A stretch of 43,847 bases of DNA from Lysobacteraceae bacterium PS02065 (GTDB lineage Bacteria > Pseudomonadota > Gammaproteobacteria > Xanthomonadales > Rhodanobacteraceae), in the NCBI GenBank assembly GCA_029959555.1, contig JASCPI010000043.1:1-43847 (forward strand), read 5' to 3'. A model generated the notes under the pieces. It saw only the letters and a program-made list of their open reading frames with translations. It was not told the DNA's origin and did not search any database. A program made the translations under genes and the position numbers. This document shows positions 14,931 to 24,519 of the stretch, piece after piece; the stretch's first letter is position 1, and every line of letters starts with the position of its first letter.

Positions 14931-17017
14931 GTCACCATGACCCGCACGCACACCACCAGCACGATCACGGCGCACACGTCCATGCGTCTCCACCCGGCAC
15001 CGGCGCCGTCGTAAGCGCCGCCGGTTCGAGTCACGCAGGCCATGCCGGCCATGACCATGGCGCCATGGTCGCCGACTTCCGCAGACGCTTCTGGGTCACG
15101 CTGCTGCTGACCCCGTTTGTCCTCGCGCTGTCGCCCATGATCCAGCACGCGCTCGGCCTGGGCGAGGCGTTGGCATTCACAGGCGATCGTTACCTCCTGT
15201 TCGCCCTGTCGACCGTCGCCTATCTCTACGGCGGCTGGCCCTTCCTGGTCGGCGTCGTCTCCGAACTGCGCAAGCGTCAGCCCGGGATGATGACGCTGAT
15301 CGCGTTGGCCATTTCGGCCGCCTACATCTTCTCGGTGGCAGTGACCTTCGGCTTTCCCGGGCAGGAGTTCTACTGGGAACTGGTGACGCTGATCGCGATC
15401 ATGCTGCTGGGCCACTGGGTCGAGATGCGCTCGGTCATGGGGGCGTCGCGTGCCCTGGAGGAACTGGTCAAGCTGTTGCCCGACAGTGCCACCCGCATCG
15501 ATGCCGATGGCAGCCTGCACGACGTGCCGATCAGTGCGTTACAGCCAGGCGACCGCGTGATCGTCCGTCCCGGCGCCAAGGTGCCGGTGGACGGGGAGAT
15601 CACCGAGGGCTCCTCGGACTTCAACGAAGCCATGCTCACCGGCGAATCCCGCCCGGTCGCCAAAGGAGTCGGTGCCACCGCGATCGGCGGGGCCATCAAC
15701 GGCGCGAACGCCGTCATCATACGCGTCACCGCAACTGGCGATGCCACGTATCTGTCGCAGGTGATCGACCTGGTCAAGAAGGCGCAGCAGACCCGCTCGC
15801 GCACGCAGGACATCGCCAACCGCGCTGCCGCCTGGCTGACCTACATCGCCTTGGCCGTGGGCGTCGGCACGCTGCTGGTCTGGTGGCTGGTGCTCGACGC
15901 GCCGCTCAACTTCGCCATCGAGCGCATGGTCACCGTCATGGTCGTCGCCTGCCCGCACGCGCTCGGACTGGCTGTGCCCCTGGTGGTCGCGGTCAGCACG
16001 TCGCTGAGCGCGAGCAACGGCCTGCTGATCCGTGACAGGGCGGCGTTTGAGCGAGCGCGCCGACTGGATGCGGTCGTGTTCGACAAGACGGGCACGCTGA
16101 CCGAGGGACGATTCGGGGTCAGCGACATCGTGATGCTGCAGGAGGGCGATGAGCGCCAGGAGTTGGCCTTCGCCGCGGCGGCCGAGAGCCAGTCGGAACA
16201 TCCCATCGCCCATGGCATCGTGGCCGAGGCAAAGCGCCGCGACATCGCCATCCCCAAGGCCAGCGACGTGCGCAACATCACCGGCGAAGGCATCGTAGCC
16301 AACGTGGGCGACGAGCGCGTGCGCATCGTCAGCCCAGGTCATCTGGCCCGCCAGGGCAACGCCATTACCCACGAGCGGCTGGGACAGCTCGAATCGGCAG
16401 GCAAGACCGTCGTCGTACTCGAACGCGATGGTCAGCCGCGCGCACTGTTCGCGCTTGCCGATATCGTTCGGTCCGAATCCCGGGATGCCATCGCCGAATT
16501 GACCCGGCTGGGGATTCGCTCGGTGATGCTGACAGGTGATGCCCGAGGCGTGGCCGAATCGGTGTCCAAGGAACTTGGGATCTCGGAGTACTTCGCCGAG
16601 GTGCTCCCGGATCAGAAGTCGCAGAAGATCCAGGAGCTTCAGGCCCGCGGGCTATCGGTCGCCATGGTGGGCGATGGCGTAAACGACGCCCCGGCGCTGG
16701 TCCAGGCCGACCTGGGCGTGGCCATCGGCGCGGGCACCGACGTCGCCGTGGAGTCGGCCGACGTCGTGCTCGTGCGCAGCGATCCGCGCGATGTCGGCGC
16801 CATCCTTGGCCTGTCTCGCGCCACTTACCGCAAGATGGTGCAGAACCTGATCTGGGCGACCGGCTACAACACGATTGCGGTGCCCATGGCGGCGGGCATC
16901 ACCTTCGGTACGGGCTTCCTGATGACGCCTGCCATCGCCGCCGTCTTCATGTCGGCCAGCACGGTGATCGTCGCCATCAATGCCCAGCTTCTCCGTTTCT
17001 ACAGGCGACAAACATGA
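14927..17017 (+). CDS. CopB-type (P1B-3, CPH) copper-translocating P-type ATPase
   Basis: A 696-aa inner-membrane ATPase exporting copper or silver. The N-terminus is a His-rich tail (HHDPHAHHQHDHGAH, then HAGHAGHDHG) instead of a Cys HMA domain. The ion-pathway motif is CPH (C342-P-H344, ACPHALGLA), the P-loop phosphorylation site is DKTGT (D386), and GDGVND is at 582-587. CPH plus a His-rich N-terminus defines the CopB/P1B-3 group, biochemically linked to Cu(II)/Ag(I). This complements the CPC-type Cu(I) pump at 28241-30622. It is joined by 4-nt ATGA overlaps to the genes on both sides. Confidence 0.95.
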   Translation: MSHHDPHAHHQHDHGAHVHASPPGTGAVVSAAGSSHAGHAGHDHGAMVADFRRRFWVTLLLTPFVLALSPMIQHALGLGEALAFTGDRYLLFALSTVAYLYGGWPFLVGVVSELRKRQPGMMTLIALAISAAYIFSVAVTFGFPGQEFYWELVTLIAIMLLGHWVEMRSVMGASRALEELVKLLPDSATRIDADGSLHDVPISALQPGDRVIVRPGAKVPVDGEITEGSSDFNEAMLTGESRPVAKGVGATAIGGAINGANAVIIRVTATGDATYLSQVIDLVKKAQQTRSRTQDIANRAAAWLTYIALAVGVGTLLVWWLVLDAPLNFAIERMVTVMVVACPHALGLAVPLVVAVSTSLSASNGLLIRDRAAFERARRLDAVVFDKTGTLTEGRFGVSDIVMLQEGDERQELAFAAAAESQSEHPIAHGIVAEAKRRDIAIPKASDVRNITGEGIVANVGDERVRIVSPGHLARQGNAITHERLGQLESAGKTVVVLERDGQPRALFALADIVRSESRDAIAELTRLGIRSVMLTGDARGVAESVSKELGISEYFAEVLPDQKSQKIQELQARGLSVAMVGDGVNDAPALVQADLGVAIGAGTDVAVESADVVLVRSDPRDVGAILGLSRATYRKMVQNLIWATGYNTIAVPMAAGITFGTGFLMTPAIAAVFMSASTVIVAINAQLLRFYRRQT

Positions 17018-18015
17018 CTACGACAGATTCCTCCAGCCGAGTGATCCTTCCCCTTCCCGGCAACGAAGCATTCGCCCGCCAGTTGGCGGTCGCTGGAAGG
17101 TGGGAGCTGGGAGAGCTGGAAACCCGGCGATTCCCCGACGGCGAAAGCTACGTGCGCATCGCCGCGGAGGTGGCGGACAAGTCGGTCGTCCTCGTGCAGA
17201 CCCTGGCCCAGCCCGATCCCGGCTTCCTGTCGCTTGTCTTCGCCGCCGACGCCGCCCGCGACCTCGGTGCCCGCGACGTGATCCTGGTCGCACCTTACCT
17301 GGCCTACATGCGGCAGGATCGCCGCTTCCACCCCGGAGAAGCGATCACCTCCCGGAGCTTTGCCCGTCTCGTGTCGTCGAGCTTCGACCGCCTGGTAACG
17401 GTCGATCCCCATCTGCACCGTTACCCGGCGCTGTCGGCGCTCTACACCGTGCCCGCCGACACCCTTCATGCCGCTCCGCTGCTGGCCGACTGGATCACCG
17501 GCGAGGTGGAAAGGCCGTTGGTGATCGGTCCGGACGAGGAAAGTGAGCAGTGGGTGGCGGCCATCGCCCAGCGCATCGGCGCACCCCATGCAGTCCTGCG
17601 CAAGATCCGCCACGGCGACCGCAATGTCGAGGTCGCATTGTCCGACCTGTCCGCCTGGCGCGATCGCCAGCCCGTGCTGGTCGATGACATTGCGTCCTCC
17701 GGACGCACGCTGATCGAGGCCGCGCGGCAGCTGCCTCAGCAAGGCTTCGCGCTGCCCGTGGTCGCTGTGGTGCATGCCATCTTCGCCGAGGATGCCTATC
17801 CACAACTCGCGCAGCTATGCAGCCGCATCGTCTCCACCGATGCCGTGCGTCATCAGAGCAATGCGATTGCACTGGCCCCGCTGATCGCACAGGCCCTTGC
17901 CACCGACACGGAGGCAGCGACCAGCCTCGTGCGCCATCGCCGTCCACCCGAACCTCTCGATGACATCGACCCGACGACGGGTGCCGACTCCTTCACCGCG
18001 ACTTCCACACTCTGA
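17014..18015 (+). CDS. ribose-phosphate pyrophosphokinase (PRPP synthetase) homologue
   Basis: A 333-aa phosphoribosyltransferase-fold protein. It has the ATP-site patch RQDRRFHPGE (100-109), the metal-site stretch TVDPHLHRY (129-137), and the PRPP loop LVDDIASSGRTL (222-233). Together these identify the PRPP-synthetase family in a divergent form with DPHLH in place of the usual D-L-H. The extra C-terminal tail (about 300-333) is low complexity. In context (a beta-CASP nuclease and nucleotide phosphorylase follow) it may make PRPP or work in reverse on phosphorylated riboses; that is inference. It overlaps the copper ATPase stop by 4 nt. Confidence 0.88.
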   Translation: MTTTDSSSRVILPLPGNEAFARQLAVAGRWELGELETRRFPDGESYVRIAAEVADKSVVLVQTLAQPDPGFLSLVFAADAARDLGARDVILVAPYLAYMRQDRRFHPGEAITSRSFARLVSSSFDRLVTVDPHLHRYPALSALYTVPADTLHAAPLLADWITGEVERPLVIGPDEESEQWVAAIAQRIGAPHAVLRKIRHGDRNVEVALSDLSAWRDRQPVLVDDIASSGRTLIEAARQLPQQGFALPVVAVVHAIFAEDAYPQLAQLCSRIVSTDAVRHQSNAIALAPLIAQALATDTEAATSLVRHRRPPEPLDDIDPTTGADSFTATSTL

Positions 18016-18026
18016 GGATTCCTCTC

Positions 18027-19382
18027 TTGAAGCTCACCTCGTTCGGCGGTGCTGGCACCGTCACCGGCTCCAAGCACCTGCTGAGCCACAACGGGAAACA
18101 CATCCTGGTCGACTGTGGCCTGTTCCAAGGCCTCAAGAATCTGCGCGAGCTGAACTGGGAGCCGTTGCCGATCGCGCCGAAGGAACTCGACGCGGTGGTG
18201 TTGACGCATGCGCATCTCGACCACTCCGGTTATCTGCCAAGACTCGTGCGCGATGGCTTTCGCGGACGCATCTACGCCACCGCCGCAACCCGCGACGTGG
18301 CCGAATTGATCCTCAAGGACAGCGGCCATCTGCAGGAAAAGGATGCCGAGTACGCCAATCGCAAGGGTTTCAGCAAGCACAAGCCCGCCCTGCCGCTGTA
18401 TACCGTGCAGGATGCCGAGCGCGCGCTCAAGCAGTTCTCCAATGTGCCGTTCGGCAAGCCGGCCCCGCTTCCCGACGGTGCGACGCTGACGTTCCGCTAC
18501 GCCGGGCATATCCTGGGTGCCGCTACGGCGGAGATCGACTGGGGCGGCAAGCGCATCGTGTTCTCGGGTGACCTCGGCCGCTACGACGACCCGATGCTGT
18601 TCGATCCGCAGCCCGTGACCGAAGCCGATTATGTGGTGATCGAGTCCACCTACGGCAACCGGACCCATGCCCCGAGCGATGCCGCCGAAGCACTCGGGGC
18701 CGTCATCGAGACAACGGTCGGCCGCGGCGGCACGGTTGTCATTCCCGCGTTCGCGGTGGGCCGCGCACAATTGCTGCTCTATTACCTCTGGAAGCTGCGC
18801 CAGGCCGGGCGCCTGGGTTCGGTGCCCATCTATCTGGACAGTCCGATGGCGATCAACGCCAGCGAGCTGCTCTGCGATCACCTCGCCGACCACCGCCTGC
18901 CCGCCGAGATCTGTCATGCCGCCTGCGGGATCGCCACGTATACCCGCGAGGTCGAGGAATCCAAGCAGATCACCGCCAGCCGATTCCCCAAGGTCGTCAT
19001 CTCGGCCAGCGGCATGGCGACCGGCGGCCGCGTGCTGCACCACCTCGCGGCGTTCGCGCCCAAGCGCGAGAACACGATCCTGTTCTCCGGCTACCAGGCC
19101 GCAGGAACGCGCGGCCAGGCGATGCTGCAAGGCACACGCGAAATCAGGATTCACGGTCAATGGGTGCCGGTCAATGCGCAGGTCGCCAACCTGCCGGAAT
19201 TGTCCGCGCACGCCGATGCCAACGAGCTGATGCGCTGGCTCTCCGGTTTTCGGCACGCGCCTTCGCGGATCTTCGTCGTGCATGGCGAACCGGAGGCCTC
19301 CGAGGCACTGCGCGTACGCATCGACAAGGAGAACGGCTGGCCTGTCTCGGTGCCGCGCTTCGGGCAGGTGTTCGAACTATGA
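18027..19382 (+). CDS. beta-CASP metallo-beta-lactamase-fold RNA-processing nuclease
   Basis: A 451-aa cytoplasmic protein. The MBL motif is LTHAHLDHSG (HAHLDH, 61-66). The beta-CASP insertion and RNA-metabolising C-terminus are seen in STYGNRTH, IPAFAVGRAQ, ASGMATGGRV, FSGYQAAGTRG and LSAHADANEL. This is the CPSF73/Ysh1-like bacterial group with ribonuclease activity. The start is TTG (18027), with GAGG about 9 nt upstream and the conserved KLTSFGGAGTVTGS N-terminus following directly. It ends in an ATGA overlap with the phosphorylase gene. Degradation of RNA to nucleoside monophosphates would feed the next enzyme (inference). Confidence 0.92.
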   Translation: MKLTSFGGAGTVTGSKHLLSHNGKHILVDCGLFQGLKNLRELNWEPLPIAPKELDAVVLTHAHLDHSGYLPRLVRDGFRGRIYATAATRDVAELILKDSGHLQEKDAEYANRKGFSKHKPALPLYTVQDAERALKQFSNVPFGKPAPLPDGATLTFRYAGHILGAATAEIDWGGKRIVFSGDLGRYDDPMLFDPQPVTEADYVVIESTYGNRTHAPSDAAEALGAVIETTVGRGGTVVIPAFAVGRAQLLLYYLWKLRQAGRLGSVPIYLDSPMAINASELLCDHLADHRLPAEICHAACGIATYTREVEESKQITASRFPKVVISASGMATGGRVLHHLAAFAPKRENTILFSGYQAAGTRGQAMLQGTREIRIHGQWVPVNAQVANLPELSAHADANELMRWLSGFRHAPSRIFVVHGEPEASEALRVRIDKENGWPVSVPRFGQVFEL

Positions 19383-20905
19383 ACGCGCGTGATGCCCAGG
19401 TGGCCGATTCGCCGCCGACGCTACGCGCTCGGCGCCTGGGGCTTTATGCCCAACACCAGTCGATTGCGGTCATGCGCACGGATTGCCACGTGTGCCGCGC
19501 CGAGGGACTCGCCTCACGATCGCAGGTGTTGCTTTCGGCCGGTGGGCGACAGGTGCAGGCAGTGCTCTATCAGGCCGATGGCGATCTGGTTGCGCCAGGC
19601 GAAGCCGCACTCTCCGAATCCGCCTGGGAACGGCTGGGCGTCGCCGAGGGCGCCCCCATTGAGGTCTCCCATGCCCCCGCCCTGGACTCCTTGGCCAGCG
19701 TTCGACGGCGGATCTATGGCCATCGGCTCGATGCGGCCGCGCTGCAAGCCGTCGTCGCGGACGTGACGGCGGGACGCTACACGGACGTGCATCTAGCCGC
19801 GTTCCTGACGGCCAGTGCGGCCCTGCCGCTGGACGAACAGGAAACGGTCGATCTGACCGCCGCGATGATCGATGCCGGGGAGCGCCTGACGTGGAACGCT
19901 CCGGTGGTGGTGGACAAGCACTGCATCGGCGGACTGCCAGGCAACCGGACCACGCCGATCGTCGTCGCCATCGTGGCAGCCCACGGCCTGGTGATGCCCA
20001 AGACCTCATCGCGCGCGATCACGTCGCCGGCGGGCACCGCCGACACCATGGAAACATTGGCGCCTGTGGATCTTGACCTGGCCACCATGCGGCGCGTCGT
20101 GGATCAGGAAGGCGGCTGCATCGCCTGGGGCGGTGCTGTGCATCTCAGTCCCGCCGACGACATCTTCGTTCGCGTGGAACGGGAACTGGACGTGGACACC
20201 GAGGGGCAATTGATCGCCTCCGTGCTGTCCAAGAAGATCGCGGCGGGCTCCAATCACGTCGTGCTCGATATCCCGGTCGGGCCGACCGCCAAGGTCCGCA
20301 CGGAGGAAGCCGCAGATCGGCTGGGCGACCGCCTGATCGCGGTCGCCGCGCACTTCGGGTTGGCCGCGACGTGCATCCGCACCGACGGCAGCCAGCCGGT
20401 GGGCCGAGGGATCGGCCCCGCCCTCGAAGCGCACGATATTCTCGCCGTCCTTCAGAACAAACCCGATGCGCCCGGCGATCTGCGGCACCGGGCCGCAGTG
20501 CTCGCCGGCGCCGCGCTCGAAATCGGCGGCGCGGCAGAGCCAGGAGCAGGCTATGCGCTGGCCTTGGCCACCTTGGCTGACGGTCAGGCCTGGACGAAGT
20601 TCCAGCGGATCTGCCAGGCGCAGGGCGGCATGCGCGAGCCGCCCAGGGCCTTGCACATCCGGCCCCTGACTGCGGCGCGTGCTGGGAGGATCGTCCAGAT
20701 CAACAACCGCAAGATTGCCCAGCTCGCTAAGTTGGCCGGTGCGCCCGAGGCCAAGGCCGCCGGCGTCACCATGGAGGTCATGCTGGGAGCTGACGTCGGC
20801 ATCGGACAGCCGCTGCTTCAGTTGCACGCCGACACCGCGGGTGAACTGGCCTATGCCATGGAATATGCGTCCCGGAACCCGGACATCATCGAAATCGCGA
20901 CTTGA
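19379..20905 (+). CDS. AMP/thymidine phosphorylase family enzyme
   Basis: A 508-aa enzyme of the thymidine phosphorylase family in its long form, with an extra ~90-residue N-terminal domain. Active-site signatures are VDKHCIGGLPGNRTTP (179-193), KTSSRAITSPAGTADTME (208-225) and ETLAPVDLDL. This long form resembles archaeal AMP phosphorylase, which splits NMPs to a base and ribose-1,5-bisphosphate, more than nucleoside-specific DeoA. The assignment AMP versus thymidine cannot be settled from sequence alone. The start ATG is fused to the previous stop (ATGA); longer in-frame starts lie inside the nuclease gene. Confidence 0.88.
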   Translation: MNARDAQVADSPPTLRARRLGLYAQHQSIAVMRTDCHVCRAEGLASRSQVLLSAGGRQVQAVLYQADGDLVAPGEAALSESAWERLGVAEGAPIEVSHAPALDSLASVRRRIYGHRLDAAALQAVVADVTAGRYTDVHLAAFLTASAALPLDEQETVDLTAAMIDAGERLTWNAPVVVDKHCIGGLPGNRTTPIVVAIVAAHGLVMPKTSSRAITSPAGTADTMETLAPVDLDLATMRRVVDQEGGCIAWGGAVHLSPADDIFVRVERELDVDTEGQLIASVLSKKIAAGSNHVVLDIPVGPTAKVRTEEAADRLGDRLIAVAAHFGLAATCIRTDGSQPVGRGIGPALEAHDILAVLQNKPDAPGDLRHRAAVLAGAALEIGGAAEPGAGYALALATLADGQAWTKFQRICQAQGGMREPPRALHIRPLTAARAGRIVQINNRKIAQLAKLAGAPEAKAAGVTMEVMLGADVGIGQPLLQLHADTAGELAYAMEYASRNPDIIEIAT

Positions 20906-20938
20906 GACGTCGCGGCAGTATCTCCATTGGAGGCCAAG

Positions 20939-22750
20939 ATGCGCCCACGTGAAACCCGGACTCGTTCAGCGAAGCGCGCTGCGGGCAGATCCAGAAGCGA
21001 AAGGGCTGTTCACGCATCACCCGTGGCAGCCGTGCCGTCGGTGTCGACAGATCATTCCGCCGAACAAGCGCTTGCAGGTTCTGCCGTGTACGACTTCGCT
21101 CAGGCAGTGGGCTACTCGCGTGACGTGTTCGAGCGCGCGGTGCTGTTCTGGGACACACTGCGCCAGCGGGCCGACGAAATGATCGCCCACGAGCGCGCGG
21201 GCAAGCCTCCGCTGCTGGACTTCGACTACGAAACGCTGCTCGATGCCCGGCGCTTCGAGCATCCGGCCAACTACGCGCTCCTTCGCATCACGCGGGCCGG
21301 GGACCACTGCATCGAAGACTGCCTGGATGCCTCCAGGCCGCCCGTGGTGGTCGTCGATCCGCGTGCCGGACATGGCCCAGGCATCGGCGGCTTCAAGACC
21401 GACTCCGAAGTCGGTATCGCGCTGCATCGCGGCCATGCCGTTTACTTCGTCTCGTTTTATCCTGAACCATGTCCCGGCCAGACGCTCGCGGACGTGTTGC
21501 AGGCGCTGCGGCGCTTCGTGGAGGAAGTGGCGAGGCGCCATCCCGGCCAGCCTCCTGTGCTGTACGGCAACTGCCAGGCGGGTTGGGCACTCACGCTGCT
21601 CGCGGCGGACTGCCAGGGCCTGAGCGGGCCAGTCGTGCTCAACGGATCGCCGCTGTCCTACTGGGCGGGCGCCGCGGGTATGAACCCGATGCGGCTCGCC
21701 GGAGGATTCGTGGGCGGCGTGTGGATGACCCATCTGCTCGCGGATCTGGGCAATGGTCGTTTCGACGGCGCCTGGCTCATCCAGAACTTCGAGAATCTCA
21801 AGCCGGAAGGCGTGTGGGAGAAGTACGCCAACCTCTTCGCGCATGTGGATACCGAGCGTGATCGCTTCCTCCAGTTCGAGCGCTGGTGGAATGCCTGGTA
21901 CTTCATGAGCCGCGAAGAGATCGTCGCCATTGTCGAGAACCTGTTCATCGGCAACCGTCTCGAGGAAGGCAAGCTGCGGATCGACGAGCACTGCGCCGTC
22001 GACCTGAAGCGCATCCGCAACCCGCTGGTGGTCTTCGCCTCCTACGGTGACAACATCACGCCGCCTCACCAGGCACTGGGCTGGATTCCCGTGGTCTATC
22101 CCGACACGGACGCGCTCAAGCAGGCGGATCAGCGCATCGTCTACCTGACCAACCCGCATGTTGGTCATCTGGGGATCTTCGTCTCCGCGAAGGTCGCCCG
22201 CTTCGAGCATCGGGCCATCCTGGAGACCCTGGCGGACGTCGAGGCATTGGCCCCGGGCCTCTACGAGATGAAGATCGACAGCCCCACCGGCGACTCGGAT
22301 TGCGCGCGGTCGCAGTACACCGTCCGTTTCGAGGAGCGACAGGTCGAGGACCTGCGGTTCGATGTCCCTAATGCAGCGTTCGAGAAAGTGCGAGGGATGT
22401 CGGAGACGAACGAATTGTTCTACAAGACGTTCGTGAGTCCCGTCTTGAGCGCCATGAGCAATCCCTGGAGCGCCTCGGCGCTGGAATGGCTGCATCCGAT
22501 GCGCACCAGCCGCTACCTGCTTTCGGAGGCCTTCAGCCCTTGGATGCACGCCGTCGCGGCCCTGGCGCCCCTGATCAGGAAGGAGCGGACGCCATTGCCC
22601 GCGGACAACCCCTTCGCGGCGCAGGAGCAGGCGGTGATCGCGCAGGTTACCCAGGCCATCGAAGATGGGCGCAAGCATCGCGACGAGGCGATGGAATGGT
22701 GGTTCGCGCTTGTGTTCGGCGCCATGCCGAGAAGGCTCGGCGCGGCCTGA
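20939..22750 (+). CDS. DUF3141 (PhaC-like alpha/beta-hydrolase) protein
   Basis: A 603-aa soluble protein. The hydrolase core carries a nucleophile elbow LYGNCQAGWA (Cys212, matching the G-x-C-x-x-G of polyhydroxyalkanoate synthases), an acid in FASYGDNITPPHQ and a His in NPHVGHLGIF. These give a plausible Cys-Asp-His triad. The basic N-terminus (about 1-30) is low complexity. Family members are annotated DUF3141 or PhaC-like, and PHA polymerisation has not been shown here. The ATG at 20939 has GGAGG 5-6 nt upstream. It is the last gene of the 14030-22750 operon and converges on the AarF-like gene. Confidence 0.87.
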   Translation: MRPRETRTRSAKRAAGRSRSERAVHASPVAAVPSVSTDHSAEQALAGSAVYDFAQAVGYSRDVFERAVLFWDTLRQRADEMIAHERAGKPPLLDFDYETLLDARRFEHPANYALLRITRAGDHCIEDCLDASRPPVVVVDPRAGHGPGIGGFKTDSEVGIALHRGHAVYFVSFYPEPCPGQTLADVLQALRRFVEEVARRHPGQPPVLYGNCQAGWALTLLAADCQGLSGPVVLNGSPLSYWAGAAGMNPMRLAGGFVGGVWMTHLLADLGNGRFDGAWLIQNFENLKPEGVWEKYANLFAHVDTERDRFLQFERWWNAWYFMSREEIVAIVENLFIGNRLEEGKLRIDEHCAVDLKRIRNPLVVFASYGDNITPPHQALGWIPVVYPDTDALKQADQRIVYLTNPHVGHLGIFVSAKVARFEHRAILETLADVEALAPGLYEMKIDSPTGDSDCARSQYTVRFEERQVEDLRFDVPNAAFEKVRGMSETNELFYKTFVSPVLSAMSNPWSASALEWLHPMRTSRYLLSEAFSPWMHAVAALAPLIRKERTPLPADNPFAAQEQAVIAQVTQAIEDGRKHRDEAMEWWFALVFGAMPRRLGAA

Positions 22751-22812
22751 CGATTCGTGGTCGCGGCTTGGTTGCGTAGTGGATCGGCGGATGAAGGCTT
22801 AGGCGCCAGTCG

Positions 22813-24417
22813 TCACAAGTGACCGGAGCGCGAGATCGCCAGAACCAGGCGTAGCGACAGCAATAGGGCCAGCAAATACGCGACGACCGCGAACAACGGC
22901 ATGTCGCCCCAGATGCGAGGCCCAATGCTGTGCTGCATCAAGAGCGATCCAGCAAGGTAAAGCCCCAGCGTGATCAACGCGACCGACAGTCTGTTGCCGG
23001 TCCGGCTGATGTTGGCCTGCAATGCCTCAAGCCCCCGGTGGTACATGGTCAGGCTCGGCCTGCCATCATCCACCATCGCCGACCTGAGCAGTTCCGATGC
23101 GATCGTCGCCAAGCTGTCGGCCGTGCGCGCAGCACGCTCGGCCACCGGCCGCCGGCTGCGGGCCGCCTCCTTGCTCAACGAAGCGGCAAGGGTTTCGCGG
23201 TGGAGCTCGAAACTTCCCAGCAGGTTGAACTCCGGATCGAGCTGGCGAATCGTGTTCTCGACCAGGAACAGTGTTCGGATCAGGACCAGCAGATGCCGGG
23301 GCAGCCGGAAACGCTCTCCTCCGCCCAGGCGTGAGATCCGCCACACCATCTCGGCCAGCGACCACTCGGTGACGGGCAGGCTCTCCAGTTTGTCGAGAAT
23401 CTCGCCGATGGCGCGCGTGTACTCGCGACGGTCCACGGGTGCAACGATGAAACCCAGAAGAAGCGCCGAATCCAGCACCTCGTCCGCATCCGCATAGGGC
23501 ACGGCAGCGATCATGCGTGCGAGTGCCAGCCGCGCCTTTGGATCTAGGTATCCGATCGAGCCGAAGTCATGAAGGCACAGTCGCCCATCCGCCATCGCGA
23601 ACAGGTTTCCTGGATGTGGGTCGGCGTGGTACACGCCGCGAACGAACAAGAGGTGCAGATAGGCATTGAACAACTGATCGGCAATGGCGCGCCCTCGGTC
23701 GCTTCCGGCGAAGTCGGTGACGACGCCGCCGCTGCTGTATTCCTGAACTAGTACGTTAGGCGAGACATAGGGCTCGACGACGCGGGGCATCATGACGCCT
23801 GGCAGCCCCGCGATTGCTGACTGCAAACGCCGCATATTCCGCGCTTCGTGATCCAGATCGATTTCTGCAAGCAACTGCATGCCGAGTTCGTCGATCAGCG
23901 CCAGCGGCTGTTGCCGCCTGAGCTGCGGCCACACAGGAAGCAAAATCCTCACCAGCAAGCGCAGCAGCAGAAGATCGGTCTTGACCTGGGAGACGACACC
24001 GGGGCGGCGAACCTTGACCACGGCCTCTTGCCCGTCGTGCGTACGGGCTCGATGAACCTGGGCCACGGACGCTGCAGCAAAGGGAATTGCATCGAACCGT
24101 GCGAACAGCGTTGCCGCCGGTTGGCCGAACGCATCTTTGATGGCAGCTTCGGCAAGCTGCGACGAGAACGGCGGCACCCGGTTATGCAAGTCCTCCAGCA
24201 CCACGCGGTACGCGTCGGGCAGCATGTCGCGACGCAAGCTCAAGCCTTGACCGAGCTTCACGAAAGTCGTGCCCAGCCCCTCCAGCGTCTCGCGCAAACG
24301 CTCCGCCAGCACCGATGGCGTGGTCTTCCGCAGGCGCCACCATGCCAAACCGAATCCAAGGGCAGCGACCACAATCTGAATGCCACGACGCAACGATGAG
24401 ATTCGGGGTGGACGCAT
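22813..24417 (-). CDS. AarF/UbiB (ABC1) family kinase-like protein
   Basis: A 534-aa protein with the ABC1 layout. It has an N-terminal TM, the KxGQ motif (FVKLGQGLSLRRDMLP), an Ala-rich loop AAASVAQVHRA, the lysine VVKVRRPG, catalytic GVYHADPHPGNLF and metal-binding LHDFGSIGYL. Two C-terminal TM segments follow (ALITLGLYLAGSLLMQ, FAVVAYLLALLLSLRLV). UbiB proteins support ubiquinone biosynthesis or lipid handling. The gene lies 102 nt downstream of copB on the same strand, with nothing recognisable between, so it may be read through from copAB. The role in copper resistance is unproven. Confidence 0.92.
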   Translation of the reverse strand: MRPPRISSLRRGIQIVVAALGFGLAWWRLRKTTPSVLAERLRETLEGLGTTFVKLGQGLSLRRDMLPDAYRVVLEDLHNRVPPFSSQLAEAAIKDAFGQPAATLFARFDAIPFAAASVAQVHRARTHDGQEAVVKVRRPGVVSQVKTDLLLLRLLVRILLPVWPQLRRQQPLALIDELGMQLLAEIDLDHEARNMRRLQSAIAGLPGVMMPRVVEPYVSPNVLVQEYSSGGVVTDFAGSDRGRAIADQLFNAYLHLLFVRGVYHADPHPGNLFAMADGRLCLHDFGSIGYLDPKARLALARMIAAVPYADADEVLDSALLLGFIVAPVDRREYTRAIGEILDKLESLPVTEWSLAEMVWRISRLGGGERFRLPRHLLVLIRTLFLVENTIRQLDPEFNLLGSFELHRETLAASLSKEAARSRRPVAERAARTADSLATIASELLRSAMVDDGRPSLTMYHRGLEALQANISRTGNRLSVALITLGLYLAGSLLMQHSIGPRIWGDMPLFAVVAYLLALLLSLRLVLAISRSGHL

Positions 24418-24519
24418 ATGACCTTCGATTTCGTGTTCGATGGCCTGATGCGGGTTGCATTCCAGGCCCTCCTACGATGGCACCACCCCGCCATCTCCCC
24501 AACCCCAAACGCATCTACG

